Shown: positions 45,507 to 54,621 of the stretch, one piece after another
Layout: the number at the start of each line of letters is the position of its first letter
Numbering within the stretch: the stretch's first letter is position 1
NCBI RefSeq assembly: GCF_025950085.1
Contig: NZ_JAPDDS010000009.1
Span: forward strand, 162,400 to 226,399
Length of the DNA stretch: 64,000 bases
Reading direction: 5' to 3'
Origin: Luteolibacter flavescens
Lineage (GTDB): Bacteria > Verrucomicrobiota > Verrucomicrobiia > Verrucomicrobiales > Akkermansiaceae
Translations under genes and position numbers: made by a program
Notes under the pieces: generated by a model
Databases searched by the model: none
What the model was told of the DNA's origin: nothing
Seen by the model: only the letters and a program-made list of their open reading frames with translations

Positions 45507-46403
45507 TCAGGAGCCAAAGCCCTGATGTCCCTGCCACACGCCCAGATTCCATGACTTCCGCTGCTGGTAGTGGAAGTGCCTGGCGTCGCTCAGCATTGCC
45601 TTGCCTGCCTTTGTCAGCAGGCCGAGTGCGATGATCTTGGCGCGGGCGACGGCGGCTTTTCCGAAGCGCTTTGCCGCCGGAGCATTGGCTAGCTTCCGGC
45701 CGACTAGCAGGCCCATGCGGCGATTCCGCTCCAGTGTCCACGCCGTCGAGCAGCGGTCCTCTGGCACGTGATGCCACACCAGCCCGGCGGGGAGATAGAT
45801 GCCCTTCACTCCCTGATCGAGCATCACGCGCTGGAGGTCGGTTTCATCGCCGATTGAGATGAGCCGTCCGGGACCAATGTCCGGATTGAAGGAGCCTGCC
45901 TTCTTGATGTCATCGGCGAAGGCCGCCCAGTTGAAGCCGAGCGCGAGCGGTTCATTGAGAGCGCGGATCGCATCGCCATAGCTCCATCCTTTCGCGGAGA
46001 AAGGGAGATAGTGTTTCAACCATTCCGGCGGTGCGACGTCGTAGTCCACATTGCACTTGCCCGCGTAAAACTCGCCGCCCGTCTTGCCCTTCGCTGCCTC
46101 GGCATAAGCGCGCACGCAACCGGGATCGATCCGCACATCATCGTCGAAGAAGACCACGAATTCCCCGTCGCAGGATTCCAACGCCAGATTCAGCGCGGCG
46201 CATTTGCTGCCGACAGGCGTGTAGAGATACTCCACCGGCAGCCTGTCCGCGAAGCTCGCGGCCTTGGCTTCCGCTTCGTCCTTCTTGCCGTTCTCCACGA
46301 CGATGACGCGCGTGACGGAGTCGGGAAGATCGGCATCGACCAGACACTGCAGCGTCCTCACGAGGAGCTCGCCGCGCTGGCAGGTGGGGATGATGATGAC
46401 CAT
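45507..46403 (-). CDS. Family 2 glycosyltransferase
   Basis: 298 residues from ATG 46403. The GT2 nucleotide-sugar site is clear: MVIIIPTCQRGELLVRTLQC at the N-terminus, VIVVENG, SKCAALNLALESCDGEFVVF and the DDD metal motif (FFDDDVRIDPG). The acceptor region has GDETDLQRVMLDQG. The C-terminal 60 residues are basic, perhaps membrane-associated. It adds a sugar to the growing lipid-linked unit; donor and linkage cannot be read. The wider frame upstream runs antisense-like through the flippase gene and is not part of it. It is the last gene of the middle block. Confidence 0.9.
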   Translation of the reverse strand: MVIIIPTCQRGELLVRTLQCLVDADLPDSVTRVIVVENGKKDEAEAKAASFADRLPVEYLYTPVGSKCAALNLALESCDGEFVVFFDDDVRIDPGCVRAYAEAAKGKTGGEFYAGKCNVDYDVAPPEWLKHYLPFSAKGWSYGDAIRALNEPLALGFNWAAFADDIKKAGSFNPDIGPGRLISIGDETDLQRVMLDQGVKGIYLPAGLVWHHVPEDRCSTAWTLERNRRMGLLVGRKLANAPAAKRFGKAAVARAKIIALGLLTKAGKAMLSDARHFHYQQRKSWNLGVWQGHQGFGS

Positions 46404-46410
46404 GGGGGGG
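46404..46410 (-). repeat. C7 tract abutting the GT2 start codon
   Basis: Seven C immediately precede ATG (ATTCCCCCCC then ATG GTC), occupying the position of a ribosome-binding site. Confidence 0.82.
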
Positions 46411-46435
46411 AATGATCGTGCGATATGGGAGCCTG

Positions 46436-48022
46436 CTATTTCCTGAACTCTCCGGCGATGTTGCGGAAGAAACTGAGCTTCCGAAATCCGAAGAGAAGGA
46501 CGCCTGCATAGATGATGCCAAATGCGGCGATGGCGGCGAGCACCATGCCCCAGGCATCGATGCGGCCCGCCTGCTGGAGTATCCACCATGCGGCGAGACC
46601 CGCGGGGAGGCACGAGACCGTGGGAACCATCATGGTGCCCATCACCTGCCGCAGCTTCACCGGCGTGCCTTTCAGCGACCATGCCCAGTAGGGGATGAAC
46701 GTGAGGATCATCGCCAGCGAGTAGCCGATGGCCACGCCTTGCAGCGAGCCTTGCTGGCCCGGGACCTTCGGTCCAAGGAAAACCCCGGCGGTGAAGCCGG
46801 CCACGATGACGAGCGAGTTCACCACGCCCATCGTCCGGTAGCGCTTCGTCTCCCCGAGGGCGATGAGCAGCCACCCCGCGGGATTCGAGATGCCGCCGAT
46901 GAGCGCGGCCACGGCCAGCAGGCGGAAGATCTCCGAGGTGGCCATCCAGCTTTCGCCAAGCCACAGCAGAACCACCTGATCGGAGAAGATCGTGAGCCCG
47001 GCGATGACCGGAATGCTCAGCGAGCAGATGAGCAGGATCGCATTCAGATAATAGCGGGCAAAGCGGTCCGGCTCCTTTTGAAGGCGGGAGAGGGCGGGGA
47101 TCGAGACTGCGCCGAGCGGTCCGTTGATCTGGCCGAGCGGCATCAGCAGCAGGCTGTAGGCGCGGTCGTAGAGCGCCAGGGGATTCGCCCCGCAGTAGCG
47201 GCCGATGAGCAGGCTGCCGGCTTGGCGCGAGAAGTAGTTCACGACATTGAAGCCGAGCACGTCGCCGCCGAATTTCAGCATGCTCTTCACGCCGTTTCCG
47301 CGCGAGGGAAGGCTGGGCATCCAGCGCAGCGCGGCCCACAGCATGAGGGTCTTCACGATCGGCGGTGCGAGCGCGAGGCCCACCAACGACCAGTAGCCCA
47401 TCCCCGCCTTCGCCATCACGATGGCCGCGATGACACCCGCCACGCTCGACCCCACCTCGGATGCGGCCAGCACCGAGTAGCGCATGTTCCGCGTGAGCAG
47501 CGCCGAGTGCTGCAGGCCGAGTCCGCCGAAGATGAAGCTCAGTGCCAGCACCGGGATGATGGTCACGAGCTCCATGGCATTGTTGTAAAACATCGCGATG
47601 AGCGGTGCTGACGCCGCGAAGACCACGGCGATCAGCACGGAGAGCGCGACATTGATCCAGAAGAGCGTCGAGATCTGCCGGTGATTGATCTCCGGGCGCT
47701 GGATGGTGGCCTGCGAAAGCCCCACATCCATGAAGATCGCGAGGAAATTCGTGAAGACAGCCGTCATCCCGATGAGGCCGAAGTCGCTCTGCGAGACCAT
47801 GCGGGCCAGGACACCGGTCGAGCCGATGCGCAGGACGAGCCCGGCGATGCGGGCCATGGACATGTAGGAAGCCCCGCGGACGGAGTTCTTCCGGAGGTCC
47901 TTTGAGACGTCGATGGAGGCGAATGGGTCGCGACGTCCGGGTGCAGGCTGTGACGCGCCTGCGTCACGGGGTGAGGGCGAAGGTTGGTCCGTTGGTTGGT
48001 CGATCACGCTTTCGGCCTGCAT
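46436..48022 (-). CDS. Polysaccharide flippase (Wzx / oligosaccharide flippase family)
   Basis: 528 residues with about 14 predicted membrane helices. After a hydrophilic, Pro-rich 45-residue N-terminus the conserved start RGASYMSMARIAGLVLRIGS and ARMVSQSDFGLIGMTAVFTN match WzxC/RfbX-like proteins. Later landmarks are YDRAYSLLLMPLGQINGPLG and ALGETKRYRTMGVVNSLVIV. It would move lipid-linked repeat units across the inner membrane for polymerisation by the Wzy-like protein in the same block. Gene spacing to the preceding GT4 is 23 bp. No C tract at its start, unlike many neighbours. Confidence 0.9.
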   Translation of the reverse strand: MQAESVIDQPTDQPSPSPRDAGASQPAPGRRDPFASIDVSKDLRKNSVRGASYMSMARIAGLVLRIGSTGVLARMVSQSDFGLIGMTAVFTNFLAIFMDVGLSQATIQRPEINHRQISTLFWINVALSVLIAVVFAASAPLIAMFYNNAMELVTIIPVLALSFIFGGLGLQHSALLTRNMRYSVLAASEVGSSVAGVIAAIVMAKAGMGYWSLVGLALAPPIVKTLMLWAALRWMPSLPSRGNGVKSMLKFGGDVLGFNVVNYFSRQAGSLLIGRYCGANPLALYDRAYSLLLMPLGQINGPLGAVSIPALSRLQKEPDRFARYYLNAILLICSLSIPVIAGLTIFSDQVVLLWLGESWMATSEIFRLLAVAALIGGISNPAGWLLIALGETKRYRTMGVVNSLVIVAGFTAGVFLGPKVPGQQGSLQGVAIGYSLAMILTFIPYWAWSLKGTPVKLRQVMGTMMVPTVSCLPAGLAAWWILQQAGRIDAWGMVLAAIAAFGIIYAGVLLFGFRKLSFFRNIAGEFRK

Positions 48023-48045
48023 CTAAGTCGGAGGGGAGGGAAATG

Positions 48046-49371
48046 TCAGCGGACTTGATCGAAAAACTCCGCAAGGTCGGCCGTGAGGTTTTTTCGCTCG
48101 AACTGGCGGACGAATTCGGCATTCCAATCGCAGGACTGTTGGCCGGATTTCCATTTGGCGTGCTGGTCTTTCAGCTCGGCCAGCAGTCCGTTCACGTCGC
48201 CCGGGTCGCAGAAGACCCCGGTGCCCGCATATTCAAGGAAGTCCCGGGCGTCGCTCGCCGGCAGGGTGGCCAGCACCGGGCGGCCGGCGGCCATGTATTC
48301 GTAGGTTTTTCCGGGGACCAGACCCGCCTTCATGCCCTCGGGCATCTTGTGCATCGGGAGGAAAAGCAGGTCGGCCCCGCGGACGTAGTGCAGGCACTCG
48401 GCGTGGCTGAGGTAGCCGGAGCATGCGAAAAGCTCCTTCGCCGGGGAGGCGTCGATCAGGGCTTGGTCGGACCTCGAAAGCACACCCACGCAGTGCATGC
48501 GGACCTCGCTGGCGATGTCCGGCGCTTCCGCCAGCCACTTCTCCATGGCCTGCAGCAGGTAGTAGTGGGAGCGCGACAGACGCTCGACGCCCGGGATGGT
48601 GCGGCCCAGCAGGCGATACTGGCGCTGGCGCGAGCGCTCCGTCAGTCCCTGCTCGGCGTGGAAATAGCCGGAGTGGACGATATTGAATCTCCCGCCGCCG
48701 ATGGGCGGGGCATCGCCGGAGAAGTCCTCCGCGTCGTAGCCATTCGTCAGGCTGACCACCCTTTCCGGCGCGATGCGGGGCATGGTTTCCTTCACCCGTC
48801 GCGCGGACTCGGGAGTATTCATGATGACCAGCGCGGCGCTCTCCAGCGAGCGCTGCATCTGTGCCTTTTCCATTTCGCGGTGCAGGCCGGTGCGGTGGAG
48901 CTGGAATTCATCCAGCGCCCACGGATCCCGCAGGTCCGCGACCCACGGGATGCCGGTGCGCCGGGAGATCTCTGCCGCCGCGTCCGCGCCGTCGAAGGGC
49001 GACATGGTCACGAAAATCAGGTCAGGCTTCTGTTGTGCCGCGATCCTCGTCCCGGCCTCGATCACCTGCTCCATCCATGTCCGGCCAAAGCGGCTGCGCA
49101 GGCCCAGCAGCTCCCGCGCCGCCCGCTCCAGCTTGCCCGGCACGTGGACCTCGTCGGGGATGGCCACGCGGTGGATCTGCACCTCGGGCGGGACCTCGTC
49201 CATCAGCGCCTGGTCCTTCGGCGTCCAGCGGCGACCGTCCGGGGCCTCGGTGGTCAGCACGATGGGCAGGTAGCCGGCTTCCGGCAGATACTTGACGAAT
49301 TTCAGCGAGCGCTGCACGCCCCCGCCACCGGAAGGCGGGAAGTGATAGGCGATGAAGAGCACCTTCCTCAT
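48046..49371 (-). CDS. Family 4 glycosyltransferase
   Basis: 441 residues if started at ATG 49371 (MRKVLFIAYHFPPSGGGGVQ), where GT-B similarity begins. ATGs at 49443 and 49473 are in frame and would add a Pro-rich 24- or 34-residue leader. Landmarks: DLRDPWALDEFQ, SLTNGYDAEDFSG, and the C-terminal nucleotide-sugar site (PGKTYEYMAAGRPVLATLPA). GT4 enzymes are retaining transferases acting on lipid-linked sugars at the cytoplasmic face. If the upstream ATG at 49443 is used, a C7 tract falls directly behind it. Confidence 0.88.
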   Translation of the reverse strand: MRKVLFIAYHFPPSGGGGVQRSLKFVKYLPEAGYLPIVLTTEAPDGRRWTPKDQALMDEVPPEVQIHRVAIPDEVHVPGKLERAARELLGLRSRFGRTWMEQVIEAGTRIAAQQKPDLIFVTMSPFDGADAAAEISRRTGIPWVADLRDPWALDEFQLHRTGLHREMEKAQMQRSLESAALVIMNTPESARRVKETMPRIAPERVVSLTNGYDAEDFSGDAPPIGGGRFNIVHSGYFHAEQGLTERSRQRQYRLLGRTIPGVERLSRSHYYLLQAMEKWLAEAPDIASEVRMHCVGVLSRSDQALIDASPAKELFACSGYLSHAECLHYVRGADLLFLPMHKMPEGMKAGLVPGKTYEYMAAGRPVLATLPASDARDFLEYAGTGVFCDPGDVNGLLAELKDQHAKWKSGQQSCDWNAEFVRQFERKNLTADLAEFFDQVR

Positions 49372-49433
49372 GGCGACCGCGGGGGAAGCCAGGGGAGAGC
49401 TATTGTCGAGGGCCGGATCTGGGGGACAAGCGA

Positions 49434-49440
49434 GGGGGGG
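49434..49440 (-). repeat. C7 tract directly after an in-frame ATG of the GT4 gene
   Basis: ATG (49443-49441) is followed by seven C, reading Met-Pro-Pro-Leu. Depending on the true start the tract is in codons 2-4 or about 63 bases into the leader. Confidence 0.75.
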
Positions 49441-49488
49441 CATGGCGTCTTGTTCCGTTTCGGGAGAGTGCATTCGCGGGGCACGATG

Positions 49489-50868
49489 TCAGAAGCGCGG
49501 CATGTCGTAGGTGTAGCCGCCGCCGGTGTTGCCGGTGCTGCTTTCCTCGGCGGGCGCTTCCGCTTCTTCTTCTGCGGCTTCCTCCACCGGTTCGTGGATC
49601 ATCGCCGCGAGGGCGGAGATAGAGGCGATGCTGAACCAGAAGAAGACATACGACTGGTCATAGTAGGCCACCGAGACGCTGCTGGCGACGTGCGTGAAAA
49701 GGCTGGTACCCATGCACCAGATCATGAAGCGGTCGCGCGGATCAAGGTCAGGTCGCGCATTCAGAATGTCGCCCACCCACTTGAAGGCGATCCAGATGAT
49801 GGCCACGAAGAGCAACACGGCGAGCAATCCGCCTTTCACCCCGAACGCGAGGAAGTAGTTCGTGATGTCCGTGTGTTGATGCTTACCCGGAAGTCCGGTC
49901 GGCATCCATCCGCGCGTGTAGTCGGTGCCAACGAGCCACCATTCGCCGAAGTGCTTCATGAACGCCTCGATCAGCCGCGACCGATGCCACCCGGTGCTGC
50001 CACCCCGGCTGAGCTTCGCGATGATGTAGTAGGCGGGCTGCTTCATCATGATCTCTAGGAAGATGTAGCCGAGCGGGATGCACCAGCGGATGAGGCCCAT
50101 CCACGGGCGGAACCACCACAGGCACATGCCGAGGATGCCAAAGATGAGGCTGAGGATGGGCCCGCTGGATGAGCAGGCGATGACCATCGTCAGGCACGCC
50201 GCCATGCCGGTCAGGGAAGCGCGGGGATTTCGCCGCCACATTGCGAACATCAGCGGGATGAGACCGGCTCCCACCGTGCCCGCGAGGATGGCGTGGCGGA
50301 AGGGGCCGCGGGCGCGGAGCTCGCCTTCACGCATCACCACCATTTCATTCACGCCGCCGAAGACCGACGAGAAGAGGTTCTTGCCGGTGAATTCTTCCTG
50401 CACCATCTCCAGCGCGACCGGCACGAGCAGGTAGGCCAGCACCGCGAGGATGGCGTAGAATTCCTCAAGGGTCCGGCAATAGCAGCGGACGAGCAGGTAG
50501 CAGATGCCGATCTCCGCGGAGACGCCGATGATGAACATCGGCCCAGCATCCTCCGCGCCGGACTCGTGGAAGAAATTCGCGAAGAACATCCACCCGAAGA
50601 ATGCGATCAGCAGCTTGTCGATGGCATTGGCACCTCCCTCGATGCCCTCGCCCTTCATGATGATACGGCCGAGGCCTACCATCAGCAGCAGGCGGAAGAT
50701 CGGCAGCCCGACTCCGCCCAGCTCGAAGCGCTGGCCGTGGGTCATGAAGATGATGCCGACGAGAAAGGGGATCAGCGCCCACTTTCGCGGCACGCTGAGC
50801 AGCGCGATTGCGGTGACCACGAAGAATAGGAATCCGAGTGCGCTCACGGGAGGGGGGGATTGCTGCAT
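49489..50868 (-). CDS. Wzy-like O-antigen/exopolysaccharide polymerase
   Basis: 459 residues, about 11 hydrophobic segments and an acidic C-terminal tail (EEAAEEEAEAPAEES). The large soluble loop between late helices (GWHRSRLIEAFMKHFGEWWL, then TDYTRGWMPTG and HTDITNYFLAFGVKGGLLAV) is the pattern seen in O-antigen ligase/polymerase families, including the conserved 'THNxYL'-like HTDITNYFL. It would polymerise repeat units on the periplasmic side. Codons 4-6 contain C7 giving Ser-Pro-Pro-Pro near the N-terminus. Assignment to polymerase rather than ligase rests on the co-occurring flippase and Wzc-like gene. Confidence 0.82.
   Translation of the reverse strand: MQQSPPPVSALGFLFFVVTAIALLSVPRKWALIPFLVGIIFMTHGQRFELGGVGLPIFRLLLMVGLGRIIMKGEGIEGGANAIDKLLIAFFGWMFFANFFHESGAEDAGPMFIIGVSAEIGICYLLVRCYCRTLEEFYAILAVLAYLLVPVALEMVQEEFTGKNLFSSVFGGVNEMVVMREGELRARGPFRHAILAGTVGAGLIPLMFAMWRRNPRASLTGMAACLTMVIACSSSGPILSLIFGILGMCLWWFRPWMGLIRWCIPLGYIFLEIMMKQPAYYIIAKLSRGGSTGWHRSRLIEAFMKHFGEWWLVGTDYTRGWMPTGLPGKHQHTDITNYFLAFGVKGGLLAVLLFVAIIWIAFKWVGDILNARPDLDPRDRFMIWCMGTSLFTHVASSVSVAYYDQSYVFFWFSIASISALAAMIHEPVEEAAEEEAEAPAEESSTGNTGGGYTYDMPRF
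50852..50858 (-). repeat. C7 tract in codons 4-6 of the polymerase gene
   Basis: ATGCAGCAAT is followed by seven C, encoding the Pro-Pro-Pro start of the protein. A one-base slip would shift the frame after residue 6. Confidence 0.82.
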
Positions 50869-50871
50869 CGA

Positions 50872-52059
50872 TCAGGCGGCAGCCGCGGCCAGGCGCCGCT
50901 GCACGCTGCGATAGACGTCCGCCAGTCTCCGGCCCGCCTCGTCCCAGGTGAGCTGGCCGAGCCCGGAGATGGAGGCGGCACGGAGCACCTCCAGCAGCGG
51001 ACGTTCCTGGTCGAGCAGGCGGATGTGGGAGGTCAGGGCTTCGACATCGCGCATGGGATGGATCAGGCCGTCGTGGCCGTGCTCGCACACCGCGCCGGAG
51101 GCATCCGAGACGAGCAGCACACAGCCGGAGCCCCGAGCCTCGTAGGTGACGAGCGCGCTGCCTTCCTCCACGGAGGAGAGCACGAAGAGATCGGCCTGCC
51201 GCATCAGCTCCGGTAGGTCCTTGCGATGCCCCATGATCTTCACGCTCGGGTGCGAGAGCATCGGCTCCAGCCGCTCGCGATAGCCGGGGACGAATTCGCC
51301 GCAGACCATGAAGGTGCCCTTCTCATGCGCGCCCGATGCAAGCCATGCCTTCAGCGCGTGATGCAGTCCTTTCCGCGGTTCCACCACGCCCGCGTAGATC
51401 ATCACCAGCCCGTCGCGGGTTGCCGAAAGCTGCTGCGGGCTGAAGCGCGAGAGATCGTAGCCATACTGGTGGCGTACCAGCTTCGACTCCGCGAAGCCGC
51501 GATCGAGGAAGGTCTTCGCCACGAAGTCGGACGGGCAGAGCAGGTAGTCCGCCTCGGCGTACTCGGTCTCTTCCAGCGCGAGACGCTTCGGGTCCACCTC
51601 GTGGTCGTGATTGTCCGGCAGCACGATGCCCACGTCGCGGTTCTCCCGCTCCACCTCTTCGTAGGCGTAGGCGGTGTGGGCATTCGGCCGCTCCAGCACC
51701 ACGGGGATGCCGTGGCGCTTCGCGGTGCGGATCGTGCGCAGCGAGCCAAGCGGCCAGCCGTGGACCACGTCCACCTCGCGGTGGTTCGCATTCAGCCACC
51801 GCGCGGTGGTCATGTCGTGCCAGTGGCAGGCGAGGTCGCGGCCGACGAGCTTGTAGGGCACGCGCAGCTTGCCGAGCGCGAGTGTCGTCCGGACGGTTAC
51901 GGCGTCGTTCAGAGGGCGGACCTGCGAGCCCGCCAGCACGGTCACCCGGGCACCGGAGCGCGATGCGCCTTCGATCTGGTGCCACGCGGTGGTGCAGATG
52001 CGACCTGCGCCAAGCTTGTGCGGGAAGCTGTAGAGAACTCGGACTGGGGGGGGATTCAC
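50872..52059 (-). CDS. Family 4 glycosyltransferase
   Basis: About 395 residues from a GTG at 52059 (reads VNPPPVRVLYSFPHKLGAGR); a GTG at 52092 would add 11 residues. GT-B features: AWHQIEGASRSGARVTVLAG in the N-domain, YDLSRFSP, IYAGVVEPRKGLHHALKAWL, PELMRQADLFVLSSVEEGSA, where the EEG motif contacts the donor nucleotide, and TYEARGSGCVLLVSD. An acidic, His-rich NHDHEVD segment sits in the middle. Donor unknown. It starts 76 bp after the beta-helix gene and ends 3 bp before the polymerase start, so translation is probably coupled. Confidence 0.87.
   Translation of the reverse strand: MNPPPVRVLYSFPHKLGAGRICTTAWHQIEGASRSGARVTVLAGSQVRPLNDAVTVRTTLALGKLRVPYKLVGRDLACHWHDMTTARWLNANHREVDVVHGWPLGSLRTIRTAKRHGIPVVLERPNAHTAYAYEEVERENRDVGIVLPDNHDHEVDPKRLALEETEYAEADYLLCPSDFVAKTFLDRGFAESKLVRHQYGYDLSRFSPQQLSATRDGLVMIYAGVVEPRKGLHHALKAWLASGAHEKGTFMVCGEFVPGYRERLEPMLSHPSVKIMGHRKDLPELMRQADLFVLSSVEEGSALVTYEARGSGCVLLVSDASGAVCEHGHDGLIHPMRDVEALTSHIRLLDQERPLLEVLRAASISGLGQLTWDEAGRRLADVYRSVQRRLAAAAA
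52046..52053 (-). repeat. C8 tract in codons 3-5 of the GT4 gene
   Basis: GTGAAT is followed by eight C, giving Asn-Pro-Pro-Pro. The arrangement matches rfbD (start codon, AAT, then a C tract). Confidence 0.8.
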
Positions 52060-52134
52060 GGGTAGGGGGAGGGGGCGATGAAATGACGGCACCGCGACCC
52101 GTCGCGATGCCGTCCATGAATGGAAGCGGGGGAC

Positions 52135-54303
52135 TCAGGGATTTGACGTCACGCGCAGGCCTTGGGGTGCGGAGGGCGGCGTCGAGGTGCCAAAGACGAT
52201 GTCCGACACCATGTGCGAGCCGCCTTCCAGAGCCACGAGCGAAAAATGGTCGAGGCTGCCGACCGCGGCTTGCTCGGTGCGGAAGCTGAAATTCTGCGCG
52301 ATGAGCACCGGTGTCCCGCCATTCGGAGTGACGGTCACGGAGTATTTCTTGGTCGCGGGATCAACGTCCATCTGGAAGCGGTAGATCGTCCCGGCGGTGT
52401 AGTTCAGCGTGGCGAGCGCCTGGTAGGAGCTACCATTTCTGGCATCAATGGTGCCATTGATATTGAAGCGGGCGATGCAGGCGAGGTCGCTGTAGCCATC
52501 CACCGAGCCGAAGGACAGGCCGGTCACCGCATCGACGGCCATGGAGTCCGGCACGGCATTCCATCGCACGGTGAAGCGCGTGGTCTGCGTCGGGATGGTG
52601 ATATTCGTCCACGCGTCGCTGGAGACGTAGGAGTCGCCGATGCCGAAGTTCGCGGAGGTGATGGCGCTGTTCGTGGCACCCGCTTTCACGCCGATCGCGC
52701 GCAGGGTGGCGCTCGTGGAAATCAGCACCGGGCCGGAGTAGAGCGTGGAGGATGCCGTCGGCGAGCTGCCGTCCAGCGTGTAGCGGATCGAGGCACCGGA
52801 GGTGCTGGTCGAGATGGTGACGAGCTGCGCCGAGCTGAAGAAGCCTCCATCCGGGGAGAAGACCGGCTTGTTCACCTGGTTCGTGATGACGTAGTCGGCG
52901 CCCTCCACCGGGGAAGCGGTGAGGCTCGGTGCGGTGGCAAAGGCGCGCACGGTGGTCGTCGCGGAAACGGTGATCGGCCCGGTGTAGCGCGTGGACGATG
53001 CGGTCGGCGTGCTGCCATCCAGCGTGTAGTAGATGGTGGAGCCCGCGGTCGAGCAGGTCATGGTCACTTGCTGCGGCGAGTTGAATGTCCCGCCCGCCGG
53101 GATGAAGACGGGGCGCTGCACGTCGGTCGTCGCGCCCGGATTCGCCCAGATCGTGCGAAGATACGAGTCGGTCGGGTAGGGCGGCATGCCCGAGTTGTTC
53201 TGGTTCAGCGTGGTGTCCACGGTCCAGGAGCCCGACTGAGGTTGATTGGAAGAGCCGTAGGTCCGGTTCGTTTTCGTGTTCTGGACGAAGGCCCACGGAC
53301 GGGCGGCGTCGGTTGTATTCAGGCCCATGCCGCCGATGAAGACGCAGTCCTTGGCGGTGAAGTTTTTCCCGGATCCATTGAAGGCATTCGAGGTCGCCTC
53401 GGTTGCGCCGCCGGGCAGGTGGGGATAGCGGGAGAGCGAGGTCTCCCCGGAGACGACGTAGGATCTCTCGAGGAAGAGTCCGTCCACGTTGCCGGTCTGG
53501 ATGGCGCAGTTGTTCGAGGAGAAGTAGGCGCTGTCCCGCAGCGTGATGTTGCTGTAGCTGCCACCGCCCGCTGCCGCCATCTGGAAGGTATCCGTGTGCG
53601 GCTTCGCACCGGTATAGGGCACCTCGAAGAACCGCGGTGCGTGATAGCAGCCGTCGAAGCGCCAGCCATCATAGCCGCCGCCGCCGGCGTAGAGGTCCGC
53701 GGAATCGTCGCTCACCACGTAGTGGTCCGGCTGGACCAGCTCGGCGACCTCAATGCCCTCCGTGACAAAGCCGTCCGTGCCGTAGATGCCGAGGTGGCCG
53801 GTGCACTTGATCCAGGCAAAGGCGGACCGACGGCAGCCATGCATCTTCACGCCGCTGATGCCGATCGACTCGAAGCCGGCGAAGCACACGCCGTAAACTT
53901 TCACGAAGCGCACGCCCTTTTCCCACTTCACGCTGCCGTAGCCATCGCGCGGGGCGACGGTGACGCGCTGGCCCCAACTCGTGGAGCCCACGTTCTCGAT
54001 CACCGGATTCGCGCCGCTGCCGCTGCCATTGCCGGTCAGGGTGCCGGGTGCCACCAGGATCAGCGTGCCGCTGTTGGCCTGGGCGTTCGTCACGGCCTGA
54101 ATCGCGGATTTGATCGCGGTCCAGTTGCACGGCACGTGGACGATGTTCGACACCGTGTTGTCATACATGAACGGCGTCGGGATCAGCTCCGGCCAGTGGG
54201 TTCCATTCGGGCCGAAGGATGGGACCCGCGTCGGCTTGGCCGATGCGGAAAACGGGGCCGCAAGCAGGGCGGCCATCAAAAGGAAACAGGCTTTGATTCT
54301 CAT
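52135..54303 (-). CDS. Secreted right-handed beta-helix protein with chitobiase-C-terminal-like repeats
   Basis: 722 residues with a clear signal peptide (MRIKACFLLMAALLAAPFSA). Residues about 50-370 look like a right-handed parallel beta-helix, with repeated short strands such as VKVYGVCFAGFESIGISGVK and DGLFLERSYVVSGE, as in polysaccharide lyases and epimerases. Two CHB_HEX_C-type modules follow (about 395-470 and 480-550; TIYYTLDGSTPTASSTRYTG and SIRYTLDGSSPTASSTLYSG). The C-terminal domain of about 170 residues is a LamG-like sandwich. No lyase catalytic residues identified. Its position as first gene of the middle block suggests trimming, modifying or binding the exopolysaccharide outside the cell. 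Confidence 0.8.
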   Translation of the reverse strand: MRIKACFLLMAALLAAPFSASAKPTRVPSFGPNGTHWPELIPTPFMYDNTVSNIVHVPCNWTAIKSAIQAVTNAQANSGTLILVAPGTLTGNGSGSGANPVIENVGSTSWGQRVTVAPRDGYGSVKWEKGVRFVKVYGVCFAGFESIGISGVKMHGCRRSAFAWIKCTGHLGIYGTDGFVTEGIEVAELVQPDHYVVSDDSADLYAGGGGYDGWRFDGCYHAPRFFEVPYTGAKPHTDTFQMAAAGGGSYSNITLRDSAYFSSNNCAIQTGNVDGLFLERSYVVSGETSLSRYPHLPGGATEATSNAFNGSGKNFTAKDCVFIGGMGLNTTDAARPWAFVQNTKTNRTYGSSNQPQSGSWTVDTTLNQNNSGMPPYPTDSYLRTIWANPGATTDVQRPVFIPAGGTFNSPQQVTMTCSTAGSTIYYTLDGSTPTASSTRYTGPITVSATTTVRAFATAPSLTASPVEGADYVITNQVNKPVFSPDGGFFSSAQLVTISTSTSGASIRYTLDGSSPTASSTLYSGPVLISTSATLRAIGVKAGATNSAITSANFGIGDSYVSSDAWTNITIPTQTTRFTVRWNAVPDSMAVDAVTGLSFGSVDGYSDLACIARFNINGTIDARNGSSYQALATLNYTAGTIYRFQMDVDPATKKYSVTVTPNGGTPVLIAQNFSFRTEQAAVGSLDHFSLVALEGGSHMVSDIVFGTSTPPSAPQGLRVTSNP

Positions 54304-54621
54304 GTACAGGTTCGGGGTTTCTCCGATATGCTGGTTTTGAGGGAGATCAGGCCGGAGTGGGGGACTTCAGGGATATGGGGCTGGGGGCACCGCGTAATCA
54401 TGAGTCCGTACAATTCACAATCGCAGCCGAAGCTTAACGATTTCTGAATTTACCTGAGATTTTCAGATTGAGGGGGCAAGAGTCCGGGGAAAAGCGATGT
54501 TAGCAAGCGGGAACTCGGAAATGGAGCCTAACTGTTATCGGGGTGGATTGATAGTCAGGTGGGTGCGGATATTACGGAGTGAAGGCGGGGGTGAGAATAT
54601 AAAGCGGCAAACACGCCATGT
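54304..54621 (-). other. 318-bp promoter region of the middle block
   Basis: Between the end of the first exopolysaccharide block and the beta-helix gene. Clearly AT-richer than the surroundings, with TTAAGCTT near 54433 and, on the sense strand, TTGCTAACAT near 54497-54503, which resembles an extended -10. No gene seen. Confidence 0.5.

Noticed and set aside
45507..47339. A frame fusing the GT2 gene to about 310 upstream residues
   Set aside because: The extra part lies inside the flippase gene in another frame and is low-complexity Arg/Pro-rich. The GT2 begins cleanly at 46403.
54497..54503. TGCTAAC on the minus strand as a third copy of the sigma-regulon motif
   Set aside because: The companion word GATGACCG is absent and spacing to other elements does not match, so it is not counted as the same site.
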